DNA of 32,730 nt, from assembly GCA_033720735.1 (NCBI GenBank), contig JAWWBX010000010.1, positions 1 through 32,730 on the forward strand, given 5' to 3'. This DNA is from B8-G4 sp033720735 (GTDB taxonomy: Bacteria; Bacteroidota; Bacteroidia; Chitinophagales; Saprospiraceae). The stretch's first letter is position 1, and every line of letters begins with the position of its first letter. Shown here in pieces: positions 7,055 through 15,428 of the stretch. The position numbers and the translations under genes were made by a program. Under the pieces are notes generated by a model. The model saw only the letters and a list, made by a program, of their open reading frames with translations. It was not told where the DNA came from and ran no database searches.

Positions 7055-7810
7055 ATGGCTGAAGTTAAAGTTGAAGATAAATTGAAGCGCCTGTACGCCT
7101 TGCAGGAAGTGGATACCAGGATTGACGAGATTCAGATCCTGAAGGGGGAGTTGCCGATCGAGGTGAGTGACCTCGAGGATGAACTCGTCGGCCTGGAGAC
7201 AAGGATGAACAAGCTCAAGGACGCGGTCAAGGAGGTTGAGGACGAGATCAGCAAGCACAAGGCCAATATCAAGGAGGCCGAGACACTGCAGAAACGCTAC
7301 AAGAAGCAACTTGACGATGTCAAGAACAACCGCGAATACGACGCTCTGAGCAAGGAGATCGAGCTGCAAAGCCTTGAGATCCAGCTTTCAGAGAAGAAGA
7401 TCAATGACGCACAGACCATTGCCGATGCACGCGGTGAGACGCTGAAAGAGGCCAAGTCCCAGTACAACGCCAAGAAAAAGGATCTCGAAGCCAAGAAGGT
7501 AGAGCTGGAAAAGATCATCGAGAAGACCGAGAAAGAAGAGCGGAAGTACAAACGCCAGTCGACGATGGCCCGCAAGGAAGTCGACGATCGCTTGCTGGCG
7601 GCCTATGACAAGGTCCGGAGTGCATACCGCAACGGCCTGGCCGTCGTGCCGGTCCTGCGCGATGCCTGTGGTGGATGCTTCAACAAGATCCCGCCCCAGA
7701 TGCAACTGGAGATCCAGATGCGCAGAAAGATCATCGCCTGCGAGCACTGTGGACGCATCCTGGTTGACCCCGAACTTGCGGGAATCACGGAGGATGCAGA
7801 GGTCAGCTAG
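7055..7810 (+). CDS. Coiled-coil protein with C-terminal C4-type zinc ribbon (CT398/DUF164-like)
   Basis: This is a 251-residue protein. Residues ~10-190 are almost entirely charged heptad-rich coiled coil (for example KLKDAVKEVEDEISKHKANI). The last ~50 residues carry a zinc ribbon with the CxxC pairs CGGC and CEHC, separated by KIPPQMQLEIQMRRKI. Homologues such as CT398 form elongated hairpins and are proposed to bind RNA polymerase or secretion components; the function here is an inference. It lies 2 bp after the Nif3-family gene and overlaps the next gene by 17 bp. Confidence 0.9.
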   Translation: MAEVKVEDKLKRLYALQEVDTRIDEIQILKGELPIEVSDLEDELVGLETRMNKLKDAVKEVEDEISKHKANIKEAETLQKRYKKQLDDVKNNREYDALSKEIELQSLEIQLSEKKINDAQTIADARGETLKEAKSQYNAKKKDLEAKKVELEKIIEKTEKEERKYKRQSTMARKEVDDRLLAAYDKVRSAYRNGLAVVPVLRDACGGCFNKIPPQMQLEIQMRRKIIACEHCGRILVDPELAGITEDAEVS

Positions 7811-9314
7811 GGCGCATCACATCCTGCGATTGCTGCGCATTGCCGCGGCCGTGATGCTTCTTTGGTTCAATCCGGCGGATACCACCGCCGAGTTTCGCGT
7901 TACCACCCCAATCAGGGCCGCCTATGACCAGATCATGGCGTTAAAGCTGGACGCAGCCCGGCTCCACATCAACGCAATCCGTGAGGCTGATCCGTCAAAC
8001 CTCCTGGCGGTCTATCTCGAAGACTATCTCGATTTCTTCACCTTGTTCATCGGCGAGAACCGCGCGGATTACGAACGCCTGTTGCCCAACCGCTCGACAC
8101 GTCTCGCAGCACTGAAAGACGGGGACGAGGATTCGCCCTATTACCTGTACACCCAGGCCGAGGTGCACGTACACTGGGCCATGATCAAATTCAAGTTTGA
8201 AGAGAATCTCTCTGCCGCGCGGGACATCAACCGCGCCTTTCGCCTGCTCAAGCGCAACGAACGCTGGTTTCCTGATTTTGCCCCCAACCTCAAGACCCTG
8301 GGCATGTTGCGGGCAGGGGTAGGAACGATTCCGGACAAATACAAATGGGCAGTGCGGCTGCTGAGTAGTCTCGAAGGAACAATCGGGGAGGGGCTGGCGG
8401 ATTTGCGTAGGGCACTGGACCTGGGCGAGCGATCAGACACTTTTACACAGAACGAGGCCCACATTTTCTACGCCATGGCCCTCCTGCATTTCGGCAATGA
8501 TGGTGATGCGGCATGGAAGCACCTGCAGGACGCGCCACTCAGGCCCGCCGCGCGGACGGTCGACTGCTTCGTACTGGCGAATGTGGCGATGAAGACCCGG
8601 CGGGTTGACGCTGCGATCGATCTGCTGACCAACCGGCCGCGCGATGCGGGTATCCATCCGTTTCCGTATCTCGACTTTACCCTGGGGCTGGCCAAACTGT
8701 ACCGTACCGATCCGGATGCAGACGCGCCGCTCAAACGGTATGTGCGCACGTTCAAGGGGATCAACTACATCAAGGAGGCGTATCAGAAGATTGCCTGGCA
8801 CTACCTGATCCATGGCGACCGGGAAGGTTACCAGCGTAACATGACCCTGTGCCGCACGCAAGGTGCAGCCGTGACCGATGAGGACAAGCATGCACTTGAG
8901 GAGGCGCAATCGGGACGCGTACCCCACCCGCAGCTGCTGCGGGCCCGACTGCTCTTCGATGGGGGTGCTTTCGATCGTGCTCTCACCACCGCAACTTCGA
9001 TCCAGCGCACCGCGCTGTCACCCGATCATGAGCTTGAATACACCTACCGGCTCGGACGTATCTATCACGCCCTCCAACGGCATGAAGAAGCACTGCGCTA
9101 TTATGACGAGACGATCACCTCGGGATCGAGTGCACAACAATACTATGCCTGCAATGCGGCCCTGCAAGCCGGCCTGATCCACGAAGCCCACCAGCGCTAT
9201 GATCTGGCGGCCCAATATTACCGCACATGTCTCAGCCTCCGCCCCTCAGATTACCAATCGAGCCTTCACCAGAAAGCGAAGTCGGGGCTCAACCGGATCG
9301 GGATCCGGAAGTAG
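7794..9314 (+). CDS. TPR-repeat protein, probably exported
   Basis: The 506-residue product begins MQRSARAHHILRLLRIAAA, a basic stretch then a hydrophobic segment (IAAAVMLLWF) consistent with a signal peptide or anchor. The body is helical with tetratricopeptide-type helices, clearest at ELEYTYRLGRIYHALQRHEE and YDLAAQYYRTCLSLRPSDYQ near the C-terminus. The same frame is open further upstream, but that part lies inside the zinc-ribbon gene and has no signal, so the ATG overlapping that gene by 17 bp is used. No enzymatic motif is seen. TPR proteins scaffold complexes; the partner here is unknown. Confidence 0.85.
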   Translation: MQRSARAHHILRLLRIAAAVMLLWFNPADTTAEFRVTTPIRAAYDQIMALKLDAARLHINAIREADPSNLLAVYLEDYLDFFTLFIGENRADYERLLPNRSTRLAALKDGDEDSPYYLYTQAEVHVHWAMIKFKFEENLSAARDINRAFRLLKRNERWFPDFAPNLKTLGMLRAGVGTIPDKYKWAVRLLSSLEGTIGEGLADLRRALDLGERSDTFTQNEAHIFYAMALLHFGNDGDAAWKHLQDAPLRPAARTVDCFVLANVAMKTRRVDAAIDLLTNRPRDAGIHPFPYLDFTLGLAKLYRTDPDADAPLKRYVRTFKGINYIKEAYQKIAWHYLIHGDREGYQRNMTLCRTQGAAVTDEDKHALEEAQSGRVPHPQLLRARLLFDGGAFDRALTTATSIQRTALSPDHELEYTYRLGRIYHALQRHEEALRYYDETITSGSSAQQYYACNAALQAGLIHEAHQRYDLAAQYYRTCLSLRPSDYQSSLHQKAKSGLNRIGIRK

Positions 9315-9432
9315 TGCATTTTCTGTACGTCTCGCAGGATTATCGCTGCATCTCTCCCCCGCTTTGCAGGTCGCGACCAAGGATGCGCGAATGGATATTC
9401 GCGCCTGTCCAGCATCTTTATGGTACGTCCCG

Positions 9433-9503
9433 CATCTTTCCTCCATCTCACGAAATCTCTTCCCATCTTTCCGTCATCTCACTGAATCTTTCCCTAATCT
9501 CCC
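9433..9503. repeat. Pyrimidine-rich leader with imperfect 19-nt repeats
   Basis: Three related 19-mers occur: CATCTTTCCTCCATCTCAC (9433-9451), CATCTTTCCGTCATCTCAC (9464-9482) and AATCTTTCCCTAATCTCCC (9485-9503). The whole stretch from about 9340 to 9530 is strongly C/T-biased on the plus strand. It separates the TPR gene from the ECF sigma gene. No gene is seen in it. Confidence 0.65.
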
Positions 9504-9559
9504 CTTCGTCTCCCTTCAATCGTTAAATTTAAAGTGGCACCAGAACGCACGGCACCAGG

Positions 9560-10096
9560 TTGAGCGGTACGATTAAGAACAAACGTGAATTCCAACAGCT
9601 GTTTCAGGACTACTACGCCGTCCTGTGCAACTTTGTTTACCAGTACGTTCAGGATCGCGATACCTGTGAAGATCTGGTGCAGTCCGTGTTTGTGCGTCTT
9701 TGGGAAAATCGCAAGACGATCGAGATCTCCGGGTCACTCAAGAGTTACTTGTTTTCGGCTGCGCGCAATGCAGCACTCGATCATCTCCGGTCGCAGAAGC
9801 GCCAGGACCAGATGCTGCAAGCCCAGGAGATCAGCGACCGGACAACGCCTGAGGAGATGGACCGAACGCGCCGAGAAATGATCTTCAGGCAAAGGCTGTA
9901 TGACCAGATCCAGGCCCTGAAGCCCAAGACACGGGAGATCTTCGTATTGCACAAGATGGAAGGACTGACGTATCAGGAGATCGCAGACCATCTCAAGATC
10001 CCCAAAAGAACCGTTGAGTACAACATTTATACCGCACTGGCCCAACTCAAGGAGGCACTTGCGGAGGCCTATGATCAATATCTGACCAAACATTGA
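9560..10096 (+). CDS. ECF-type RNA polymerase sigma factor
   Basis: This 178-residue sigma-70 family protein has only regions 2 and 4. Region 2 shows FQQLFQDYYAVLCNFVYQYV, then CEDLVQSVFVRLWE and LKSYLFSAARNAALDHLR. Region 4 shows LKPKTREIFVLHKMEGLTYQ followed by EIADHLKIPKRTVEYNIYTA, a helix-turn-helix that reads the -35 element. The start appears to be TTG, giving MSGTIKNKREF; no ATG precedes region 2 in this frame. It is followed by a FecR-type anti-sigma gene, the usual Bacteroidota arrangement for cell-surface signalling. No TonB-dependent receptor follows. Confidence 0.92.
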   Translation: MSGTIKNKREFQQLFQDYYAVLCNFVYQYVQDRDTCEDLVQSVFVRLWENRKTIEISGSLKSYLFSAARNAALDHLRSQKRQDQMLQAQEISDRTTPEEMDRTRREMIFRQRLYDQIQALKPKTREIFVLHKMEGLTYQEIADHLKIPKRTVEYNIYTALAQLKEALAEAYDQYLTKH

Positions 10097-10145
10097 TTGC
10101 GTGATGCAGATTGGCAAACGTCATAACACATAGACAGAATACGGG

Positions 10146-11125
10146 ATGCAACCCGGAGATGACATATTGAAATATTTCTCTGAGAATACAGATGAGCAAG
10201 GTCGTCAGGCGATCGAGCAACGGCTCGTGGGGACGCTGACGCGCGGCGCGATCTGGCGATGCTCAGCCTGATCTGGGCGGAAGCCGGGCAGGCAGGTTCC
10301 TTGCAGCCGTTTGAATCAGCAAGTGCCTGGCAGACCGTCGAAGCGCACATCACCGGAGAAGAGGTGGGCACTGGCTCCGGGTTCACTCTGTGGCCGTATC
10401 TCTCGGTGGCGGCGTCGATCGCATTGCTCGTCATGTCAGGGTTGTATTTCCTCAACCGGGATCTGTCCACCTTCGTCTATGCGGAAACCGGCGACGATGA
10501 GCATCAGCTCATCAGGCTGTCGGATGGTTCGGAGATCTGGCTTAAACCCAACTCGTCCTTGAGATATCCGAAACAGTTTGGAGACGATGAGCGCCGTGTC
10601 CTGCTGCGTGGCGATGCGACCATGCAGGTCGTGACCGATACGGCCTGGCCCTTCTTTGCCGACAATTATGGTGCTGCCGTGCGTGCAATGGGTACCGAGT
10701 TTAACGTCGAATCGGACAGCAGTGCTGACGGTCAGTTGAGCATTCTCGAGAATGTGGGAGGGGTAATGCAAATGTTCCAGAGGGACGACCCCGCCAACGA
10801 GCAGACGTTGTTCAACCGGGGTGACAAGGCCATTTTTGATGGTGGCCCGATCAGACTCGAACTGGCTCAGCCACCGCCGCCGCCCTTGCCGGACACCTTG
10901 AGCCGGGATATGCGCATCGGTGCGATCATCAGTGAGTTGCAATACATGTTTCCGCGGCGGTTTATCGTCATCCCCAACATGCCCCGTGCGGAGGAAGCGA
11001 TGGTCCGTGTCAACCTTGAGCAGGACCTGCTCTCGATCATGGTCCAGCTTGACACCACCGCCAATATCGACTACGACCCGGTCGGACGCACGGTCACGCT
11101 ACTGAAATTCTTACCCAGGCGATAG
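10146..11125 (+). CDS. FecR-family anti-sigma factor, interrupted by an apparent 1-nt frameshift
   Basis: FecR proteins span the inner membrane and control their partner ECF sigma factor. A FecR-like N-terminus (MQPGDDILKYFSENTDEQGR) begins at ATG 10146 in one frame. The rest (RRDLAMLSLIWAEAG onward) is in another frame, open from before 10259. The frames join if one base is added in the GGGG run at 10229-10232, giving a continuous ~326-residue protein. As written, the first frame stops near 10290, and the longest intact frame starts at ATG 10259. The second part has a membrane helix (LWPYLSVAASIALLVMSGLYF), a FecR domain (LSDGSEIWLKPNSSLRYPKQ, then AMGTEFNVE) and a C-terminal secretin/TonB-short-like domain. 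Sequence error, true inactivation or slippage are all possible. Confidence 0.8.
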
Positions 11126-11241
11126 CTGTCCCGGCACGCAATTTTTCCCGGTCAGCCCGTTGGTGATACAGGTCATCGCAGCCCGTACGCGATACTAGCT
11201 GAAATCAACTATCTTACGCGGCTGATATGCAAACCTGACCT

Positions 11242-12315
11242 ATGATTCTGGGTGTTCTGAAGGAAACGGATGACCGGCGCGTCGCCGTTGTTCCCCAAGT
11301 TGCAAAGAAACTCAAAGACCTCGGACTGGAGCTAATGATCGAAGCCGGCGCTGGCACCGGGGCGGGCTATCGCGATGCCGATTACGCCGATCTGGCGAAA
11401 GTGGTAGCGCGTGATACGTTGATCCAGCAGGCCGACATGCTCGCTGTCATCAATCAACCGGATGCCGCGTTGCTGGATCACGTACCAGCCGGAAAATACC
11501 TCGTTTCGTCGTTCGCACCGTTCATGGATGATTCGGTCGTCGAGGACCTGAAGCGCCGCTCTCTCCATGCCTTCAGCATGGATATGATCCCGCGCACGAC
11601 GCTGGCCCAGAGCATGGATGTGCTGTCATCGATGGCTTCCATCGCAGGCTACAAGGCAGTGCTCAAGGCTGCTGACCACCTGCTCAAGTATTTTCCGATG
11701 ATGATCACCGCTGCCGGCAGCATCAAGCCGGCCAAGGTGCTGGTGATCGGAGCGGGCGTTGCAGGACTCCAGGCCATCGCGACCGCCCGACGTCTGGGGG
11801 CCGTGGTCGAGGCGTTCGATACCCGGAGCGCAGTGAAAGAAGAGGTGCAGAGCCTGGGAGCGAGGTTTGTGGAAGTGGAAGGGGCGACCGAGGATGCGGC
11901 GGCCGGCGGCTATGCCGTTGCGCAGTCCGAAGAATACATGCGCCGGCAACGTGAGCTGGTCCAGGAACGGGCCCGTTCAGCCAATGTGATCATCACCACC
12001 GCTCAGGTCCGCGGGCGCAAGGCACCAGTGATCATCCCTGCAGATACCGTCGAACACATGCAACCGGGATCGGTCATTGTGGATCTGGCAGCATCTACCG
12101 GCGGCAACTGCGCACTGACGCAAAACGACCAGGTCATCAACCACAACGGTGTGACCATCATCGGGGACTCCGACCTTGCCGGCGATATGCCGCAGGATGC
12201 GAGCTTCCTCTATGCCAACAATTTGCTGAATTTGCTCAAGATCATGATCAAAGACGGTGAGCTGGCCCTTGACCTCGAAAACGAGATCATCAGCTCAGCC
12301 TGTATCACGAAATAA
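11242..12315 (+). CDS. pntA: NAD(P) transhydrogenase subunit alpha part 1 (NAD-binding domain I)
   Basis: This is the soluble dI component of proton-translocating transhydrogenase, which binds NAD(H) and passes hydride to NADP+. The 357-residue protein begins MILGVLKETDDRRVAVVPQV, the alanine dehydrogenase/PntA N-terminal signature. It has a Rossmann motif VLVIGAGVAGLQAIATARRL near residue 166 and the mobile-loop region RSANVIITTAQVRGRKAPVI. It ends without the membrane helices, which are encoded separately by the next gene, so the complex is the three-polypeptide type. The next genes follow at 9-bp gaps. A weak -7-like TATCTTAC lies about 30 nt upstream. Confidence 0.96.
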   Translation: MILGVLKETDDRRVAVVPQVAKKLKDLGLELMIEAGAGTGAGYRDADYADLAKVVARDTLIQQADMLAVINQPDAALLDHVPAGKYLVSSFAPFMDDSVVEDLKRRSLHAFSMDMIPRTTLAQSMDVLSSMASIAGYKAVLKAADHLLKYFPMMITAAGSIKPAKVLVIGAGVAGLQAIATARRLGAVVEAFDTRSAVKEEVQSLGARFVEVEGATEDAAAGGYAVAQSEEYMRRQRELVQERARSANVIITTAQVRGRKAPVIIPADTVEHMQPGSVIVDLAASTGGNCALTQNDQVINHNGVTIIGDSDLAGDMPQDASFLYANNLLNLLKIMIKDGELALDLENEIISSACITK

Positions 12316-12324
12316 CTGCACGCG

Positions 12325-12633
12325 ATGGATCAACTCATCCAGTTTTACAACCAGAACGATCTGCTGATCTGGCTGCTGATCTTTACCATCATCCTCGGCT
12401 TTGAGGTGATCTCCAAGGTGCCGTCAGTCCTGCATACGCCGCTCATGTCGGGCGCCAACGCGATCAGCGGGATTGTGATCATTGGCGCCATTGTGCTGAT
12501 CCGGCAAGCCGCACCTGACGACTATGTCACGCTCGGCATCGGCACTCTGGGGATCGTGCTGGGGATGACGAATGTGGTTGGCGGCTTTGCCGTGACCAAC
12601 CGGATGCTCGAAATGTTTAAGAAGAAGAAATAG
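12325..12633 (+). CDS. NAD(P) transhydrogenase subunit alpha part 2 (membrane)
   Basis: This 102-residue protein is made of about three hydrophobic helices (LLIWLLIFTIILGFEVI; AISGIVIIGAIVLI; LGIGTLGIVLGMTNVVGGFA). It contains the conserved SKVPSVLHTPLMSGANAISG segment of the transhydrogenase membrane domain and ends in a short lysine-rich cytoplasmic tail. It supplies the dII helices that in E. coli PntA are fused to the NAD-binding domain. Its place between the alpha part 1 and beta genes, with 9-bp gaps on each side, confirms the assignment. Confidence 0.95.
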   Translation: MDQLIQFYNQNDLLIWLLIFTIILGFEVISKVPSVLHTPLMSGANAISGIVIIGAIVLIRQAAPDDYVTLGIGTLGIVLGMTNVVGGFAVTNRMLEMFKKKK

Positions 12634-12642
12634 CAGTAGAGC

Positions 12643-14049
12643 ATGGAGTTTCAATTCTTTATCGACGTTGCACTGCTGCTGGCAGCCATCATGTTTATCA
12701 TTGGTCTGCGCCGGCTCAGCTCTCCGGATACGGCGCGTACCGGCAACTTGCTTGCCGCCTTCGGCATGGGGGTGGCCATCATCGCCATGCTGATCTATCC
12801 GCTGCATTCGGCCACGAACAATTACTTGTGGATTGCCGGAGGGATGGTGGTCGGGTCGGTGATCGGACAGCAGGCAGCGATGAAAGTCAAGTTGACGGCC
12901 ATGCCGCAACTTGTCTCATTGTTCAATGGTTTCGGAGGTGCATGTGCCGTTCTGCTCGGGTTCATCGAATTGTACAAGGCCACACATGGGCAGTCGCAGC
13001 CGGGGGTCGGTGAGCTGCTGATCGTCGTTTTCACCCTGCTCGTCGGCTCTGTCTCCTTTACAGGCAGCATGCTGGCATTCGCCAAACTGGACGGGCGCGT
13101 CAAGGACCGCAAGGTGACCTTTCGCAATCACCAGTACCTTAACATGGCGTTTATCGCCATCACCCTCGGGATGTCAGTCTACATCGCGGTGGCGTACCCG
13201 GCGGTCAGCTTTGGACTGGTGATTGCCTTTATTATCGTATCACTTATTTACGGCTTTTCGTTCGTCGCACCCATCGGTGGTGCAGACATGCCGGTGGTCA
13301 TCTCCCTGCTCAACTCATTCACCGGATTGACGGCTGCGGCTGCCGGCTTGATCTATGACAACCAGATCATGCTGCTGGGTGGGGTCTTTGTGGGGGCTGC
13401 CGGCACGATCCTGACCGTACTCATGTGTCAGGCGATGAATCGCAGTTTGCTCAACGTGGTGATCGGAGGGTTTGGAAGCTCGGCCAGCAGTATTGCGCCC
13501 GGAGCCACCGGCGACAAAGTCGCCAGATCGATCACCCCCGCTGACGCCGCGATCCTGCTCTACTACTCGAAATCGGTCGTCTTTGTCCCGGGTTACGGAC
13601 TTGCCGTAGCCCAGGCGCAAAAGGATTGCAAGGAACTTGACGAATTGCTGGAAGCCAACGGGGTTTCCGTCAAGTATGCCATACATCCCGTGGCAGGACG
13701 GATGCCCGGCCACATGAACGTTCTGCTGGCCGAAGCCGATGTACCGTATCCCAAACTGCTCGATCTCGACGAAGCGAATCCAATCATGGATCAAACGGAC
13801 GTTGTCGTAGTAGTCGGCGCCAATGATGTGGTCAATCCGTCAGCCATCGACGAGCCAGGCTCACCGATCTACGGCATGCCGGTGCTTGAAGTTTGGAAGG
13901 CAAAGAACGTGATCGTGATGAAACGCAGCCTCAGCGTGGGATATGCAGGGATCGACAACCCGCTCTTCTATCACGAACGCAATCACATGTTGTTTGGTGA
14001 TGCCAAACAATCCATGCAGGAACTGGCGCGCGAGGTCAAGGAACTCTGA
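12643..14049 (+). CDS. pntB: NAD(P) transhydrogenase subunit beta
   Basis: The 468-residue product has the family length. The first ~290 residues form the multi-helix membrane domain, with SFTGSMLAFAKLDGRVKDRK and VVISLLNSFTGLTAAAAGLI. The C-terminal ~170 residues form the NADP(H)-binding domain III: SVVFVPGYGLAVAQAQKDCK, IHPVAGRMPGHMNVLLAEAD, VVVVVGANDVVNPSA and VIVMKRSLSVGYAG. With the two alpha genes it forms the inner-membrane pump that reduces NADP+ with NADH at the expense of the proton gradient. Expression is probably as one operon with the alpha genes. Confidence 0.97.
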   Translation: MEFQFFIDVALLLAAIMFIIGLRRLSSPDTARTGNLLAAFGMGVAIIAMLIYPLHSATNNYLWIAGGMVVGSVIGQQAAMKVKLTAMPQLVSLFNGFGGACAVLLGFIELYKATHGQSQPGVGELLIVVFTLLVGSVSFTGSMLAFAKLDGRVKDRKVTFRNHQYLNMAFIAITLGMSVYIAVAYPAVSFGLVIAFIIVSLIYGFSFVAPIGGADMPVVISLLNSFTGLTAAAAGLIYDNQIMLLGGVFVGAAGTILTVLMCQAMNRSLLNVVIGGFGSSASSIAPGATGDKVARSITPADAAILLYYSKSVVFVPGYGLAVAQAQKDCKELDELLEANGVSVKYAIHPVAGRMPGHMNVLLAEADVPYPKLLDLDEANPIMDQTDVVVVVGANDVVNPSAIDEPGSPIYGMPVLEVWKAKNVIVMKRSLSVGYAGIDNPLFYHERNHMLFGDAKQSMQELAREVKEL

Positions 14050-14090
14050 CAGGCACGCCGGGTTGTCCAGATCAGTTATCTTCAGGCAGC

Positions 14091-15194
14091 ATGAAGAACA
14101 TCTACGTCGCGGCAACGAGTCAGCACGTTGGCAAAACGACCTCAACCCTCGGTCTCGTTTCCGCATTTATGAAACGGGGGATCGACGTCGGATACTGCAA
14201 ACCGGTTGGTCAGAAGTATCTGGATGTTCAGGACATGCGGGTAGACAAGGACACCCTGCTCTTCGCCGACCTGATCCATTTTGATCTCGATCCCAGGATC
14301 CACAGCCCGGTCATTATCGGGAAAGGGGCGACCACCATGCTCCTCGACAACCCGGACAAGTACGATCTCCACGCCCTGATCATGGAAGCGGCCAGCGCCC
14401 TGGAAGCCTCCAAGCAACTGGTGATCTACGAAGGTACCGGCCATCCCGGTGTCGGAAGTATCGCCGGACTGTCCAACGCGCATGTTGCCAGAATGCTCAA
14501 CGCAGGGGTGATCATGGTGGTGGAAGGGGGGATCGGAAGCACGATCGATATGCTCAACATGAGCCTGGCCTTGTTCAGGGAAGAAGAGGTGCCCATCATC
14601 GGCGTGATCGTCAACAAGGTCATTCCTGAAAAGCGCAACAAGATCCGCTACTACATTCAGAAATGGCTGGATCGCGAAGGCCTGCCGTTGCTCGGGGTGA
14701 TCCCCTACGATAAGACCCTTGCTTATCCGGTCATGAAGACCGTGGCGGATTCGATCAACGGCATCGTCACCCACAACCGGGACCGCCTCGACAACAAGGT
14801 CGAAGACATTCTCGCCGGCTCCCTCATCGACCTGAAAGAACTGAAAAGCTTCAAAGACCTCCTGCTGGTTGCGAGCGTGCGCAGTCTGGACAATGCCATC
14901 AAGAAGATCCTGTCGATCTCACAAATGATCAACAAGAAGGAATCACCGCTGGCCGGGATCGTCGCCACCGGACAGGGAACACCAGGACGTGACAGCCTGA
15001 CGTATATCGAAGAGCACGGCATCCCGCTGGTGCGCACCAATCTCGACACCTACGGCTCAGTGCTCAAGATCAGTCGTATCGAGGTCAAGATCAACCGCAA
15101 TACCCCCTGGAAAGTGAAGCGGGCAATCGAGCTGATCGGGGAGAATGTCAATATAGAGCTGATCTCTGAGCAATTGGGGATCGAAACCGCATAG
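14091..15194 (+). CDS. BioD-like P-loop ATPase with DRTGG domain (phosphotransacetylase N-terminal-like)
   Basis: The 367-residue protein begins with a P-loop (AATSQHVGKTTSTLGLVSAF) of the AAA_26/dethiobiotin synthetase type. It continues with CKPVGQKYLDVQ, LVIYEGTGHPGVGSIAGLSN and VIMVVEGGIGSTIDML. A DRTGG-type domain occupies roughly residues 210-330 (LLLVASVRSLDNAIKKIL; VATGQGTPGRDSL; GIPLVRTNLDTYGSVLKI). The same pair of domains forms the regulatory N-terminus of long Pta enzymes, but the acetyltransferase domain is absent. It lies 41 bp after pntB on the same strand, so it may belong to that operon. A sensor or regulatory role is an inference; the substrate is unknown. Confidence 0.85.
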   Translation: MKNIYVAATSQHVGKTTSTLGLVSAFMKRGIDVGYCKPVGQKYLDVQDMRVDKDTLLFADLIHFDLDPRIHSPVIIGKGATTMLLDNPDKYDLHALIMEAASALEASKQLVIYEGTGHPGVGSIAGLSNAHVARMLNAGVIMVVEGGIGSTIDMLNMSLALFREEEVPIIGVIVNKVIPEKRNKIRYYIQKWLDREGLPLLGVIPYDKTLAYPVMKTVADSINGIVTHNRDRLDNKVEDILAGSLIDLKELKSFKDLLLVASVRSLDNAIKKILSISQMINKKESPLAGIVATGQGTPGRDSLTYIEEHGIPLVRTNLDTYGSVLKISRIEVKINRNTPWKVKRAIELIGENVNIELISEQLGIETA

Positions 15195-15213
15195 GGAATT
15201 GCGGAAAATCCCG

Positions 15214-15336
15214 TAAATTTCAGTTACCGGCGGCCCACAAAGGTTTTAATAACAGAAGAGCTTTGCGTGGCTGCAAAGCTCTTCGAAAAAATAGTCTTGT
15301 GAGAGTTAATCTGAATCTTGTGGGCTGCCGTTTTTT
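15214..15336 (+). ncRNA. Candidate free-standing structured RNA with 6S-like architecture
   Basis: A 13-bp closing stem pairs CGGCGGCCCACAA (15228-15240) with TTGTGGGCTGCCG (15318-15330), with a single G-U, and is followed at once by TTTTTT. Inside is a perfect 12-bp hairpin, GAAGAGCTTTGC/GCAAAGCTCTTC, flanked by large unpaired sides of about 14 and 31 nt. A -7-like TAAATTTC (15214-15221) would start transcription just before the closing stem. Closing stem, open bubble, terminal hairpin and own terminator are the layout of 6S RNA, and the ~109-nt length suits the compact 6S-Flavo type known in Bacteroidota. The identity is inferred from shape, not from a database match. It could instead be an elaborate terminator of the upstream gene. 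Confidence 0.55.
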
Positions 15337-15374
15337 ATGAAACGCGCAGCTGAGAGGTTCGCTGCCTCAGACAA

Positions 15375-15407
15375 TAACAAAAAAGGCCACGTCCAAACGT
15401 GGCCTTT
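15375..15407 (-). terminator. Rho-independent terminator of the DUF4920 gene
   Basis: A perfect 11-bp stem AAAGGCCACGT/ACGTGGCCTTT (15382-15392 with 15397-15407) has a 4-nt loop. On the minus strand it is followed by TTTTTGTTATTG. It lies 21 nt past the stop codon of the minus-strand gene. Confidence 0.88.
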
Positions 15408-15428
15408 GTGCTTTCCCGGTCTGCAGAA

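Noticed and set aside
7605..7793. Upstream extension of the TPR protein
   Set aside because: It runs in another frame through the zinc-ribbon coding region. The signal-like N-terminus begins at 7794.
12316..12642. Transhydrogenase alpha gene split by mutation
   Set aside because: The separate short membrane gene has its own start, normal spacing and full motifs. The three-gene arrangement is a known natural form.
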